NCBI GenBank assembly: GCA_030611805.1
Contig: JAUWPB010000005.1
Location: 1 to 46,116 of the forward strand
Origin: Nanobdellota archaeon
GTDB lineage: Archaea; Nanobdellota; Nanobdellia; Pacearchaeales; GW2011-AR1
DNA: 46,116 bases
Direction: 5' to 3'
Part shown: one piece after another, positions 17,213-26,703 of the stretch
How positions within the stretch are numbered: position 1 is the first letter of the stretch
How the letters are laid out: each line of letters begins with the position of its first letter
The notes under the pieces: generated by a model
Told to the model about the DNA's origin: nothing
Seen by the model: the letters and a program-made list of their open reading frames with translations, nothing else
The model's database searches: none
Made by a program: the position numbers and the translations under genes

Positions 17213-17809
17213 TTATTTTTTTATAAATAGTAAGGGAAAAATTATGTCGCCGATACAGCAAGGGATTAAAACTGCTATAAAAACTATTAGGAATATTGTT
17301 AAAAATGAGGTCATTGTTAATGAAATGCTGAATGCCAATAAATAAAATAAGCTCGCAAAGATTGATAAAAATACATGAAGGAAATGAGGTATTTTTGTTA
17401 GTTTTGTTTTTATTCCGATTAAGCTCCCAATAAAAGAAGTTGATAATATTAATATTGGGTTTTCAATTAAAGATAAATGAAAATGAGTTTTTAATCCAAA
17501 TAATATTCCTCCTAAATATGGAAAAATTATGTCGCTTAAACTTCCGATAATTATTGAGCCAGTTACCCCGATTATCAGCGCTTTACTAAAGTTATTTGTA
17601 TATTTATAGAATATTGCTGCTGAAACTATCGCAGAGACAAATAAATGCAAAGGGTGTATAATATAAAATAAGGAAACTATCTTTGAGATTGATTGCGGAT
17701 TATTTAAATAAATAAATGCTGTAATTAAAACTGCAATCAATGTCGCTGTTATTGTGAATGGAATGTGATTTTTTAATTCTGAAATTATTGTTTTAAATGT
17801 TAGTTTCAT
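17213..17809 (-). CDS. polytopic membrane protein
   Basis: 198 aa with several hydrophobic helices. Confidence 0.55.
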   Translation of the reverse strand: MKLTFKTIISELKNHIPFTITATLIAVLITAFIYLNNPQSISKIVSLFYIIHPLHLFVSAIVSAAIFYKYTNNFSKALIIGVTGSIIIGSLSDIIFPYLGGILFGLKTHFHLSLIENPILILSTSFIGSLIGIKTKLTKIPHFLHVFLSIFASLFYLLAFSISLTMTSFLTIFLIVFIAVLIPCCIGDIIFPLLFIKK

Positions 17810-17877
17810 AAATATAAAAGAATTAATTTGTTTTTAATTGTTTTGAGAAGATTGATTTAGTCAAAAACCCCCAAACA

Positions 17878-20334
17878 TCAAAACCACTTACTTAATTTAT
17901 CCTGCCTCTTTCCGTCAATAACTTCTTTTAGATTAACATCAAAAACCTGAAAAATATTTTCAACTGCCGGAAGAATCTGATGCTCCAGATAATACTTAAT
18001 ATTATACTCTCCCTTTTCCTGCGGAAGTTTTACCTTATCCCTTACTAATTTACTTTTTCCATTAGTTTCAGCAATATAATAACTAATTAAATTTCCCTGG
18101 CTGATTGGAATATTTTGCTCTCTCATTTTTTTCGCGGCAACAACATGCGGAGAAATCGCCCTGTATTCTGAAATTGGTTTTTTAAGCTGAGTCCGTATTA
18201 TTAAATCCTCCATGTCTATTTTCCGTTGCTTTATTTTTTTAATTACTTCCTTAACATATTCCAGAGCTTTTTTTCCATCACCATCTTTTAAAATTTGTTT
18301 TATAACTTTGCTCTGCATTTTTCTTGACAACCCGCACCAGTCTCTTCTCACTGTTTCAAATCCTCTTATTTTTATTTTGCCTTTTTTATCACTTAAGGCA
18401 TATTTCTTTTTTGCACCTGTAGCACCTGCCCTTGTTGTAACCCAGAGCCCTCTTTTGAAAAATCCTTCAAGTTCCAGACTCATCACCCCAGGAAGCTCTG
18501 AATTAAGTTCTTTTAAAAATTCCTTAATCTCTTTTTCAGAATGATTATTCATTAAAAATGCAACACTATCTGTGTCGCCGAAAATTACCTCATATCCTTT
18601 TTTTTCTGTCTTGTGAATAATTTCCTGATTAAATTTTCTTACAAAAGCAAGTATGGAAGCAGAAGTTTCATGCGAGTAATATCTTGCTCCGAAAAACCCA
18701 ATGTAACCATGAGCCGACGCTGAGAGAACTTTAAAGGCATTGCTTCTTGCAAGTGTAATCGGGTTTGTGTTTTTTTTATATTCTTGTTTGTATTTTGTTC
18801 TTTTTTCAAAAAGTTCTTTCATTAATATTGGGAAGAACCCGGGTTTTTTTGAGAAATAAAATTTTCCCTTGCTTGTTTCTATTGAATGTGCATTTTTTGA
18901 AGGCTTGTCCAGAAGAGTTGTTTTTGACAAATTCATTGAAATTATTATGCTTGTATGCATTGAAGTAAAATCAAATATAGCAATATTTTCATAAAGTCCT
19001 GGTTTTGGTTCATAGACAAACGCCCCTTCTACATGACCTTTACTTTTTCTTTCAGAGATTTCATTATATCCCGGTCTTTTTTCAGGAATTTCATTAAACT
19101 TTTCCAGATTGTGCAAAATATAATTTTCCATATATTTTGAAAGACCGTTTCTTGAAACATTAAAAACTGGCTCTTGTGTTACTTTTGAAAATTCCAATAA
19201 ATCTGGCCAGAATTTTTCAAACAAGCCACAGGTCAAAACAGAATCATGCAAATTATATTCATAATATTCTTTCCAGTCTTTTTCGCCAAGTTTTGAAGAG
19301 TGTTTAATTTTAAACTCTTTTTTTGTGTCGCCCAAAAATTCCTTGGCAACCTCGTTTAAAGAAAGTGTTTCAGATCGCATATATTGAGAATAAGCAGTTC
19401 TGATAAATTTTAAAATGTCTATGTGAACGATTCCTTTTATTTTTCCGGTTAAATTTATTCCTCGTGTAAATCTTGGCTGGCTTTCATCTAATCCTAAGGG
19501 AAGTTTTACATTGTGTTTTTCTGCCCTTGCTTTTATATACGGCAAATCAAAACCATCTGAAAAATATCCGACTAAAAAATCAGGGGAAATTTTCCGAACA
19601 TATTCAACAAACTTTTCTAAAAGCTCTGCTTCGTCTTCAACATACTCCACGTAACTTGGTTTGTTTTTGGATTTTTTCCAGGTCAATACTTTTTTAAAAT
19701 CATCAGAAACTAAAGATATCATCAAGATTTCACCTTCACCAATTTTTAGCTCGTCTGTTTCTATATCATAAGCAAGTGTTTTTGGGGAGAACTTTAAATC
19801 TTTTATTTTTTTGGTGGTTTCTAATTTTATGCAAAAATCAACATCCAGACCCAGGTCAATTCCTCCAAATTCTTCTGAGTTGTTTAACAGTTCTCCAGAA
19901 ATTTCATACCAATTTAATGGCAAAAGTTTTTTTTCAATAATGTAATGAGTTATAAATCCCAAGTCATATCCTCTTCTTTTTTCTATTTCTTTCATGCCAA
20001 GCTGGTCTGTAATGTCGTGTAGGTCTTTATAATTTGTCGCAAATATTTTCAGTGCTTTTACTTTTTTTCCCAAATAATTTTTTTCATGCAATTCCACTCC
20101 CTCAACTTTTGTTTTTCTGGCTTTAATATCAAGCTTTATTTTTTTTATTTTCTCAATAAGTTTGTCTATCCTACCTTGTTTTAAATCATGTTTTAAAATT
20201 GCCCAAAGAAAAACAGGACAAGAATCAATCACACAAACTCTTTTTCCTTTGCTGTCTCTGCCAATTATTTTCGCATAGTTTCTTCCCTGAAAATCAAAGT
20301 AGTCATAATCTATCGGGATGAATTTGGTTATCAT
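17878..20334 (-). CDS. polB: family B DNA polymerase
   Basis: LAYDIETDELK (ExoI), VGYFSDGFDLPYIKARA, FDFTSMHTSIIISMNLS, VIFGDTDSVAF. Confidence 0.95.
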   Translation of the reverse strand: MITKFIPIDYDYFDFQGRNYAKIIGRDSKGKRVCVIDSCPVFLWAILKHDLKQGRIDKLIEKIKKIKLDIKARKTKVEGVELHEKNYLGKKVKALKIFATNYKDLHDITDQLGMKEIEKRRGYDLGFITHYIIEKKLLPLNWYEISGELLNNSEEFGGIDLGLDVDFCIKLETTKKIKDLKFSPKTLAYDIETDELKIGEGEILMISLVSDDFKKVLTWKKSKNKPSYVEYVEDEAELLEKFVEYVRKISPDFLVGYFSDGFDLPYIKARAEKHNVKLPLGLDESQPRFTRGINLTGKIKGIVHIDILKFIRTAYSQYMRSETLSLNEVAKEFLGDTKKEFKIKHSSKLGEKDWKEYYEYNLHDSVLTCGLFEKFWPDLLEFSKVTQEPVFNVSRNGLSKYMENYILHNLEKFNEIPEKRPGYNEISERKSKGHVEGAFVYEPKPGLYENIAIFDFTSMHTSIIISMNLSKTTLLDKPSKNAHSIETSKGKFYFSKKPGFFPILMKELFEKRTKYKQEYKKNTNPITLARSNAFKVLSASAHGYIGFFGARYYSHETSASILAFVRKFNQEIIHKTEKKGYEVIFGDTDSVAFLMNNHSEKEIKEFLKELNSELPGVMSLELEGFFKRGLWVTTRAGATGAKKKYALSDKKGKIKIRGFETVRRDWCGLSRKMQSKVIKQILKDGDGKKALEYVKEVIKKIKQRKIDMEDLIIRTQLKKPISEYRAISPHVVAAKKMREQNIPISQGNLISYYIAETNGKSKLVRDKVKLPQEKGEYNIKYYLEHQILPAVENIFQVFDVNLKEVIDGKRQDKLSKWF

Positions 20335-20400
20335 TAAATTAATAATGGTTTAAGTTATTTAAAGTTTGGGAAAAAGATTTTATGTAAAATTTGATTCAAA

Positions 20401-20420
20401 GTTATTATGTCTAATTCAGA
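20401..20420 (+). repeat. direct repeat GTTATTATGTCTAATTCAGA, partner of 20936-20955
   Basis: 18/20 identical to 20936-20955; a related site lies at 41705. Confidence 0.5.
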
Positions 20421-20601
20421 ATTCAGGTTAAAAGATAGAAACAAAAAGATTTATTCTCGTTTAAGAGCAAAAAAAATGAAGTCTTGTTTAGAACAGTAGC
20501 ATATAATATTGATAGATTAGAAAAAGAGGCGGAAATCAAATTACTTTCTACAAAGCCCACAATTCCATAATATTTAAAAACTACAAATAATAATTAATAA
20601 G

Positions 20602-20916
20602 ATGGAAAAAGACATTGGAAAAATAAACAAGAACGATACAACTGAGATTCTTTTAAGGATTGATGACTTTAGCGATAGAAAAGGACTTACAATAAGAGAG
20701 TTTGTAACAAGTGAGAGATATACTGGGTTTACTAAATCAGGTGTGAAAATCATGGCAGCAGATTTCCCAAAGTTTAAGGAAATGATTAATTCTATAACTG
20801 ATGAAGATATGAAAGAATCTAAACCAGAGGAAAAGATATTAGAATGTGGACAAGAAACTTTGGCAGAAGAAAAAGTTGAAGTTGAAAAGCCAGGAGAAAA
20901 ATTGCCTGATTATTAA
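20602..20916 (+). CDS. PC4/p15-like transcriptional coactivator domain protein
   Basis: DDFSDRKGLTIREFVTSERYTGFTKSGVKIMAADFPKFKEMINSI matches the PC4 pattern (RKGxxIREF..G.TKxGv.l....w..lk). Confidence 0.65.
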   Translation: MEKDIGKINKNDTTEILLRIDDFSDRKGLTIREFVTSERYTGFTKSGVKIMAADFPKFKEMINSITDEDMKESKPEEKILECGQETLAEEKVEVEKPGEKLPDY

Positions 20917-20935
20917 GTTAAGAAAATTCTAAAAA

Positions 20936-20955
20936 GTTGTTATATCTAATTCAGA
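20936..20955 (+). repeat. direct repeat GTTGTTATATCTAATTCAGA
   Basis: See 20401-20420. Confidence 0.5.
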
Positions 20956-20971
20956 CTCCAACCCCAAAAAC

Positions 20972-21460
20972 TTATGTAAAAAAATTTCTTTCTTTATATC
21001 TATTAATGCAGTGAATTGAAACAAAAGAAATGAATGGAAACTCAATGTTAATCTGAGGTAATTGAGGATGAATATTTCGATAAAATTTTTTATCTAAAAA
21101 TAATGACAAGTCTCCATCAAATAAAATTGATTCTAATGGATATATCTCTTGACGATTTAAATAAAGAAGATTACCTCTAGGGTAAAATTCAGTGTAACAT
21201 GGAAGACGATTCATGTTGGTGAAAGCATCCATCACTTTATTATAATTTTTATCATTATTAATTAGCGGCAGAATTGTATGAGGGCATCCTATTTCTAAAG
21301 AATATTTTGCCCGCCCTTTTTTAATCAACTGTTTCAAATTTTTAGCATTATCAGATGGATAAAGCCCCCATCCTTTTCTCTGCCAGAGCAGAATTATTTT
21401 TGAATCAAGAGAAAGATTTAAATCCATTAGATTTTCAAGTTCCAGATAATTTTTTCCCAT
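20972..21460 (-). CDS. hypothetical protein
   Basis: 162 aa ORF without overlapping competitor. Confidence 0.45.
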   Translation of the reverse strand: MGKNYLELENLMDLNLSLDSKIILLWQRKGWGLYPSDNAKNLKQLIKKGRAKYSLEIGCPHTILPLINNDKNYNKVMDAFTNMNRLPCYTEFYPRGNLLYLNRQEIYPLESILFDGDLSLFLDKKFYRNIHPQLPQINIEFPFISFVSIHCINRYKERNFFT

Positions 21461-21577
21461 TTTATTACAAGATTATGTGATTTAAAAAAATATGTGAGTT
21501 AATTCGTTATTTTAATTTTCTGTTTTTTATTTTAAACAATCCAAAACCTTTAAAAAAAAGATTTTATTCTTTATTCA

Positions 21578-21907
21578 ATGAAAAAAGGTTTAATTACAAT
21601 ATTAGTTATTTTAGGAGTGATAATTTTCGCAACAATTATTTTAATTAAAAGCAACGGAAACACAGAAGAACAACTTGCAAAATGTATTGGGGAAAACTCA
21701 GAACTTTATATTCAATTAGGATGCAATGCCTGCGGAACCCAGACAGATAAATTTGGTGAAAATAAAAAATATTTAAATGTAATTGATTGTTGGAAAGAAA
21801 GAGAAAAATGTTCAGGGATTGAGTATACTCCGACATGGATTATAGAGGGAGAAAAACATATTGGGGTTTATTCAGTTGATAAATTAAAAGAGTTTACGGG
21901 GTGTTAA
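21578..21907 (+). CDS. membrane-anchored thioredoxin-fold protein
   Basis: N-terminal TM, LGCNACGTQ redox CxxC, YTPTWII cis-Pro, adjacent to CcdA. Confidence 0.75.
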   Translation: MKKGLITILVILGVIIFATIILIKSNGNTEEQLAKCIGENSELYIQLGCNACGTQTDKFGENKKYLNVIDCWKEREKCSGIEYTPTWIIEGEKHIGVYSVDKLKEFTGC

Positions 21908-22612
21908 ATGACAGATGCTTTGAATTTTTTCAGGATAACAACACTTGCATTGGCTGATTCTGTAAACCCGTGTGCTATTGCAGTTTTAACAATGGTTTTA
22001 GTGAGCATATTAATTCAAAATCCAGACAAAAGAAAAAAAGTGCTTTGGGCAGGTTTGGCATTTACAGCGTCGATTTATATAGGATATTTGTTTTATGGAA
22101 TAGTGATGATTCAGTTCTTTAAAACATTTGCAGGATTTTTGAGAGAGAACTCAGGAATTATTTATAACGGACTGGCAATTGTAGCGATGACTATTGGAGC
22201 ATTAAACATAAAAGATTTTTTTATGTACAAGCCAGGTGGAGTTGCAACAGAAATGCCTATTTTTATGAGACCAAAAGTAAAAAAAATAATCCAAAAAATA
22301 ACTTCTCCTTCCGGAGCATTTGTCATAGGATTTTTAGTAACATTCTTTTTATTACCCTGTACTATTGGTCCTTATATTGTTGCCTCTGGATTATTATCTG
22401 AATTAGGAATCTTAGGGGCACTTCCATGGCTTTTATATTACAATGCGTTGTTTGTTTTACCGATGCTGATTATAGTAGGATTAATTTATTATGGCTTTGC
22501 AAAAGTTGATGAAGTTTCAGGATGGAAAGAAAGGAATATTAAAATACTTCATTTAGTTGCAGGAATTTTATTATTCTTGGTTGGTGTGGCTTTGTTAATT
22601 GGATGGTTATAG
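21908..22612 (+). CDS. CcdA/DsbD-like thiol transporter
   Basis: SVNPCAIAVLTMVL, FFLLPCTIGPYIVASG, six TM pattern. Confidence 0.85.
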   Translation: MTDALNFFRITTLALADSVNPCAIAVLTMVLVSILIQNPDKRKKVLWAGLAFTASIYIGYLFYGIVMIQFFKTFAGFLRENSGIIYNGLAIVAMTIGALNIKDFFMYKPGGVATEMPIFMRPKVKKIIQKITSPSGAFVIGFLVTFFLLPCTIGPYIVASGLLSELGILGALPWLLYYNALFVLPMLIIVGLIYYGFAKVDEVSGWKERNIKILHLVAGILLFLVGVALLIGWL

Positions 22613-22646
22613 AAAGATTTAAATATAAAGTTAAACAATTAAAATT

Positions 22647-22814
22647 ATGAAATTAGATAAAAGTTATAGGAATATTGCATCAAGCGTTGCAGCTTTTTTA
22701 GTTTGTTTTGGGGTGTTTAAATTAGCAGGCATAGTTGTCGAGGCTATATTTTGGCTAATAACTATTCTTTTAATTTTGATGTACTTTGAACTTTTAGATA
22801 GAAAGAAAAAGTAA
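22647..22814 (+). CDS. 55-aa two-TM membrane protein
   Basis: MKLDKSYRNIASSVAAFLVCFGVFKLAGIVVEAIFWLITILLILMYFELLDRKKK*. Confidence 0.5.
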   Translation: MKLDKSYRNIASSVAAFLVCFGVFKLAGIVVEAIFWLITILLILMYFELLDRKKK

Positions 22815-22946
22815 CACTTAAAATTTTATAAATCTGGCCTCATTTCACTATGACCGACGAAATAACTAATTAATCTTAATGGATTGATTGTAAAGTAATA
22901 CATTTAATCATAGATTTATTTAAAAAGATATAAAGCAAGTTTTAAT

Positions 22947-23294
22947 ATGATTGATTTAACTCGTGCGATTTATTGTATAAAGCGAATGAAAAAGGAAGGA
23001 AATTATCGGAGAGAAAAAATAGGGATTATTGCCAAAACATTTCCTGGAGATTTTTCAATGCGTCAAGAAGGAGATGTAATTTTGTTTAGACACCATTTAT
23101 TTCCAGATGATTCAGAAATATGCATGGGGGAATATATGGGAATGGAACAAAAACCAACAGGAAAAGTAACAATCGAAACACCCTTAACTAAAGAAGAAAT
23201 AGATAAACGAAGATTGGAAGGTTCATTTATTACTACAATTGGAACAATGACTGGTGTTCCTTTAAAATATATTCACGAAGTTAAAATAGATTAA
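22947..23294 (+). CDS. hypothetical protein
   Basis: 115 aa ORF. Confidence 0.5.
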   Translation: MIDLTRAIYCIKRMKKEGNYRREKIGIIAKTFPGDFSMRQEGDVILFRHHLFPDDSEICMGEYMGMEQKPTGKVTIETPLTKEEIDKRRLEGSFITTIGTMTGVPLKYIHEVKID

Positions 23295-23305
23295 ATATAA
23301 GAGTA

Positions 23306-23638
23306 TTAATAATCAGGCATCATCTTTGAATGCCCAAACTGAATAACTAAATTAATTTTTTTCTCAAGTTCTTTTCCTAAAATAGGAGTGTCACATGCTC
23401 CAAAACAAGTTCCAAACCAAATTAAAAATTTAGCAGAAGTCTTTTCCTCTAAATAATCTACAACAGAAGTTGCATAGGGTTTGAGCCCGTCAGGAAACTG
23501 CAATAAAACTATTTTTGCTTTTTGTTTTCTCGTGACCTTTAGGTTATTTATCTTAGAAACAACTTTATTTAATTCTAAATCATAATTCTCCCCAATTTCT
23601 TTAATTGTGTATTTCATAAAAATTAAAATCAGTTTCAC
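23306..23638 (-). pseudogene. dph2: Dph2 (diphthamide synthase) N-terminal domain only, probable remnant
   Basis: IVLLQFPDGLKPYATSVVDYLEE...FGTCFGACDTP...LVIQFGHSKMMPDY*; stops after the first of three repeats. Confidence 0.65.
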
Positions 23639-23721
23639 CTTTTATAACTTGTGATAATGCAACTTGTTAGCATTTTAATATGGTAAGAAAGTTTTAAATA
23701 TTATGGATTTATTACATAATT

Positions 23722-23772
23722 GTCTAACTTCGGTTAGATAAGAGGGTTAGGACTTCGGTTTTGGCCCTTTTT
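23722..23772 (+). ncRNA. candidate small RNA with two tandem UUCG-capped hairpins and a T-run
   Basis: TCTAAC-TTCG-GTTAGA (23723-23738) and GGGTTAGGAC-TTCG-GTTTTGGCCC (23744-23767), then TTTTTATTTT; TATA-like TTTAAATA at ~23693. Confidence 0.6.
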
Positions 23773-23823
23773 ATTTTCTTGCATTTTTAGTAAAAATTTT
23801 GATTATTTTAAACTTTGTAAATC

Positions 23824-24330
23824 TTAGGACATTAAGGAACCTACAAGAAAACTAGCTTTTTCTTCAGCACTATGTAATTCTTTTTGAATTTCTAATAATT
23901 TATTAATCTGTTTGATTCGATTTTCTTCACTAAAATCTTTCCATTTTTCAAAAACTTCTGGCAAATTTTCATTATACAAAGTTGGAAAACACATTTTTTT
24001 ATATCCTTCATCAATTGCATTAATTAAAATTTTAGGCATTCTTTGACCATATTTTTCAACCAATCCAGAAAGATCTAATACTGAAATTGGAATGATTTTT
24101 CTAGAGTTACACTCTAAACAACCCTCTGGTTGTTCTGCTTTATTATAATGACTTCCTAAACAATCTCTTCCAGAAAAAACATGATAATCTCCCCCAACAG
24201 AAGTTATAGAATCACAACTCCCACAATAAGCTATTGTTAAATGGGTATGAAAACCATCATCATTTTTAACTAAATAAGTTCTCATTTCTTTAAGAACGTC
24301 CACAACAAATGGTGTTTGAACTTCATTCAT
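23824..24330 (-). CDS. Cys-rich hypothetical protein, probable zinc binding
   Basis: HTHLTIAYCGSCDSI ... CLGSHYNKAEQPEGCLECNS. Confidence 0.55.
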   Translation of the reverse strand: MNEVQTPFVVDVLKEMRTYLVKNDDGFHTHLTIAYCGSCDSITSVGGDYHVFSGRDCLGSHYNKAEQPEGCLECNSRKIIPISVLDLSGLVEKYGQRMPKILINAIDEGYKKMCFPTLYNENLPEVFEKWKDFSEENRIKQINKLLEIQKELHSAEEKASFLVGSLMS

Positions 24331-24380
24331 AATTAAATAAAAGTATTAACCTTTAAAAACAAATCTATACTTTAAAATAT

Positions 24381-26174
24381 ATGAAAAAAATAAGACAGCC
24401 AATAATTACAGTTTGCGGGCATGTAGACCATGGAAAGACTTCAATCTTAGATTGTCTTAGAGATAGCTGTGTTCAGGAAGGTGAAGCAGGAGGGATAACC
24501 CAGAAGATTTCATTTACTTCATATCCTATTGAGCAATTAAAAAAAGCCTGTCCTTTGATTGAAACATCTGGGATAAATCTGGACATCCCGGGGTTTTTGT
24601 TTATTGATACTCCTGGGCATGCGGCGTTTACTAATTTAAGAAAGCGTGGAGGGAGCTTGGCAGATTTGGCAGTTTTAGTTATAGATATTAACGAAGGAAT
24701 AAAACCCCAGACAGCAGAAGTGATTAAGATTCTGAAGCATAATAAAACTCCTTTTTTAATTGCATTAAATAAAATAGATAATATTTCAGGATGGCGGGGC
24801 CCCCCACAGATTTCAACAGGAGGCGATGTAAAAAAGACATTGTCTTTAAAAAAAAGTATTGAGTCGCAACCGCAAAACATAAAACAAAACTTTGATGAAA
24901 AATATATGACTCTGATAGGGTCTTTGAATAGTTATGGTTTTGATGCCGAGCTTTTTTATAATATTGATGATTTTACAAAAAAAATAGCTTTAGTTCCATG
25001 TTCTGTGAGGACAAAAGAAGGCATACCTGAGTTGATTATGATGCTTTGTGGTCTGAGTCAAAAGTATTTGGGGAATCGGCTTGCGTTGGGAAAAGAAGCT
25101 AAGGGAGTTATACTTGAGATAAAAAAAGAGAAATCTATAAATTACATTGAAGCAATCTTGTATGATGGTGAGCTTGCAAAAACAGATGAGATCGCGGTTG
25201 CAAATATTGAGGGCGAACCCATAATCACAAGGATAAGAATTCTTGAAGAGATAGAACCTTTATCTTCAAAATTTAAACCAAAGGAAAATGTTCGTGCTTC
25301 TACGGGATTAAGAATGCAATTTATTGGTCCCAAAGGAGTATCTTCTGGAGATAAAACAGAAATCCTTCCAGGCATGCCTTTTGTAATTTATAAAAATAAT
25401 AAAAAAGAAATTAAAGAAAAATTCAAAAAAGAGATTTCTGAAAATATTCAGACTCAAAAACAAGGCATCATTATAAAAGCAGATTCATTAGGAAGTTTAG
25501 AGGCTCTTTTGGTTTTGTTAAAGCAAAATAATATTCCTGTTGTTAAAGCAGGGATAGGAAACATAAGCAAGACAGATATAATTTCTGCAAAAGCAAATTT
25601 AGAAATTAATGAACTTGATGCAGTAATTGTCGGGTTTAATATTTCCATAGCCGAAGATGTAAAGGATATTCAGGGTAAAATAAAAATTTTGACTGACGAA
25701 GTAATTTACAAATTAATCGAAGACATAGTTGAGTTCAGAACAGAAAAAAGAAAAGAAATAGAGAAGAAAAGATTGATGGGTTTGACGACTTTGTGCAAGT
25801 TAAAAATACTGTCTCAATATGTTTTTAGGAATACAAAGCCGGCTATTTTTGGAGTTAAGGTAGAGGCAGGAAAATTAATTTCAGGATTAAATTTAATAGA
25901 TGATGAAGGTGAAAAAGTCAAAAGAGTGAAAAATATTCAGTCAGAAAATAAATCTGTTACACAGGCAGGCGAGGGCATGGAAGTTGCAATATCAATGCCT
26001 GGGATTAATTTTGAAAGACAAATAAAAAACAGAGAATTTCTTTATTCTGATATTTCGGGTTCGCAGTTTAAAAATTTCAAGAAAAATAAGGATTTGCTTT
26101 CTCCAAGCGAGATGAAAATTTTACAGGAAATTGCTGAAATCAAAAGAAAAGATAAAACTGAATGGGGAAGATGA
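24381..26174 (+). CDS. infB: translation initiation factor IF-2 (aIF5B)
   Basis: VCGHVDHGKTSILD, FIDTPGHAAF, ALNKID; archaeal EAGGITQKISFTSYP. Confidence 0.95.
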   Translation: MKKIRQPIITVCGHVDHGKTSILDCLRDSCVQEGEAGGITQKISFTSYPIEQLKKACPLIETSGINLDIPGFLFIDTPGHAAFTNLRKRGGSLADLAVLVIDINEGIKPQTAEVIKILKHNKTPFLIALNKIDNISGWRGPPQISTGGDVKKTLSLKKSIESQPQNIKQNFDEKYMTLIGSLNSYGFDAELFYNIDDFTKKIALVPCSVRTKEGIPELIMMLCGLSQKYLGNRLALGKEAKGVILEIKKEKSINYIEAILYDGELAKTDEIAVANIEGEPIITRIRILEEIEPLSSKFKPKENVRASTGLRMQFIGPKGVSSGDKTEILPGMPFVIYKNNKKEIKEKFKKEISENIQTQKQGIIIKADSLGSLEALLVLLKQNNIPVVKAGIGNISKTDIISAKANLEINELDAVIVGFNISIAEDVKDIQGKIKILTDEVIYKLIEDIVEFRTEKRKEIEKKRLMGLTTLCKLKILSQYVFRNTKPAIFGVKVEAGKLISGLNLIDDEGEKVKRVKNIQSENKSVTQAGEGMEVAISMPGINFERQIKNREFLYSDISGSQFKNFKKNKDLLSPSEMKILQEIAEIKRKDKTEWGR

Positions 26175-26265
26175 TTTTTTTTACTTAGTTTACTCTTTAT
26201 TTTACTTTTTGGATTGATTAGAAGTAGTGAGCAAACTTTAAAAACCAATCCTTTCTAACTAATTT

Positions 26266-26523
26266 ATGAAAGCAAAAGTAATTCAATTTAGACGAGGAAG
26301 AAAGACTGTTCATAAAAGGCATTTCTTGATAGAGATAGAAGGAATTTCAAAAAGGCAGGAAGCTGAAAAGTTTGTTGGCAAGGAAGTTGTGTGGAAGTCG
26401 TCGGCTGGGAAAATAATCAAGGGCAAGATTTCATCTGCTCATGGAAATAAAGGCGTTGTCAGGGCGATTTTTGAAAAAGGTCTTCCAGGTCAGGCAGTTA
26501 CAACAGAGGTGGAATTGAAATGA
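26266..26523 (+). CDS. rpl35ae: ribosomal protein L35Ae
   Basis: FRRGRKTVHKRHFLIEIEG..GKEVVWKSSAGKIIKGKISSAHGNKGVVRAIFEKGLPGQA. Confidence 0.85.
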   Translation: MKAKVIQFRRGRKTVHKRHFLIEIEGISKRQEAEKFVGKEVVWKSSAGKIIKGKISSAHGNKGVVRAIFEKGLPGQAVTTEVELK

Positions 26524-26702
26524 TTGAAGAAATAAAAAGAATACAAACTCCCAACTTTATTGGAAAATATAATAGACCTTTGTTCCAAGAAGAAAAAAAG
26601 CGTTCTAAAAAATGTAATGAAGACATTTCAGAAGAATATTATAATCAAAGAAAAAAATTAAATCTACCTTATTTAGGAAATCTAATTGATATAATAATGT
26701 AA
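26520..26702 (+). CDS. 60-aa hypothetical protein between L35Ae and L10e
   Basis: ATGA overlap with the previous stop and ATG of L10e two bases downstream. Confidence 0.45.
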   Translation: MIEEIKRIQTPNFIGKYNRPLFQEEKKRSKKCNEDISEEYYNQRKKLNLPYLGNLIDIIM

Positions 26703-26703
26703 A

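Noticed and set aside
18212-19697. Plus-strand ORFs inside polB
   Set aside because: Antisense shadow ORFs of the family B polymerase.
24473-25648. Minus-strand ORFs inside infB
   Set aside because: Antisense to a well-supported IF2 gene; shadow ORFs.
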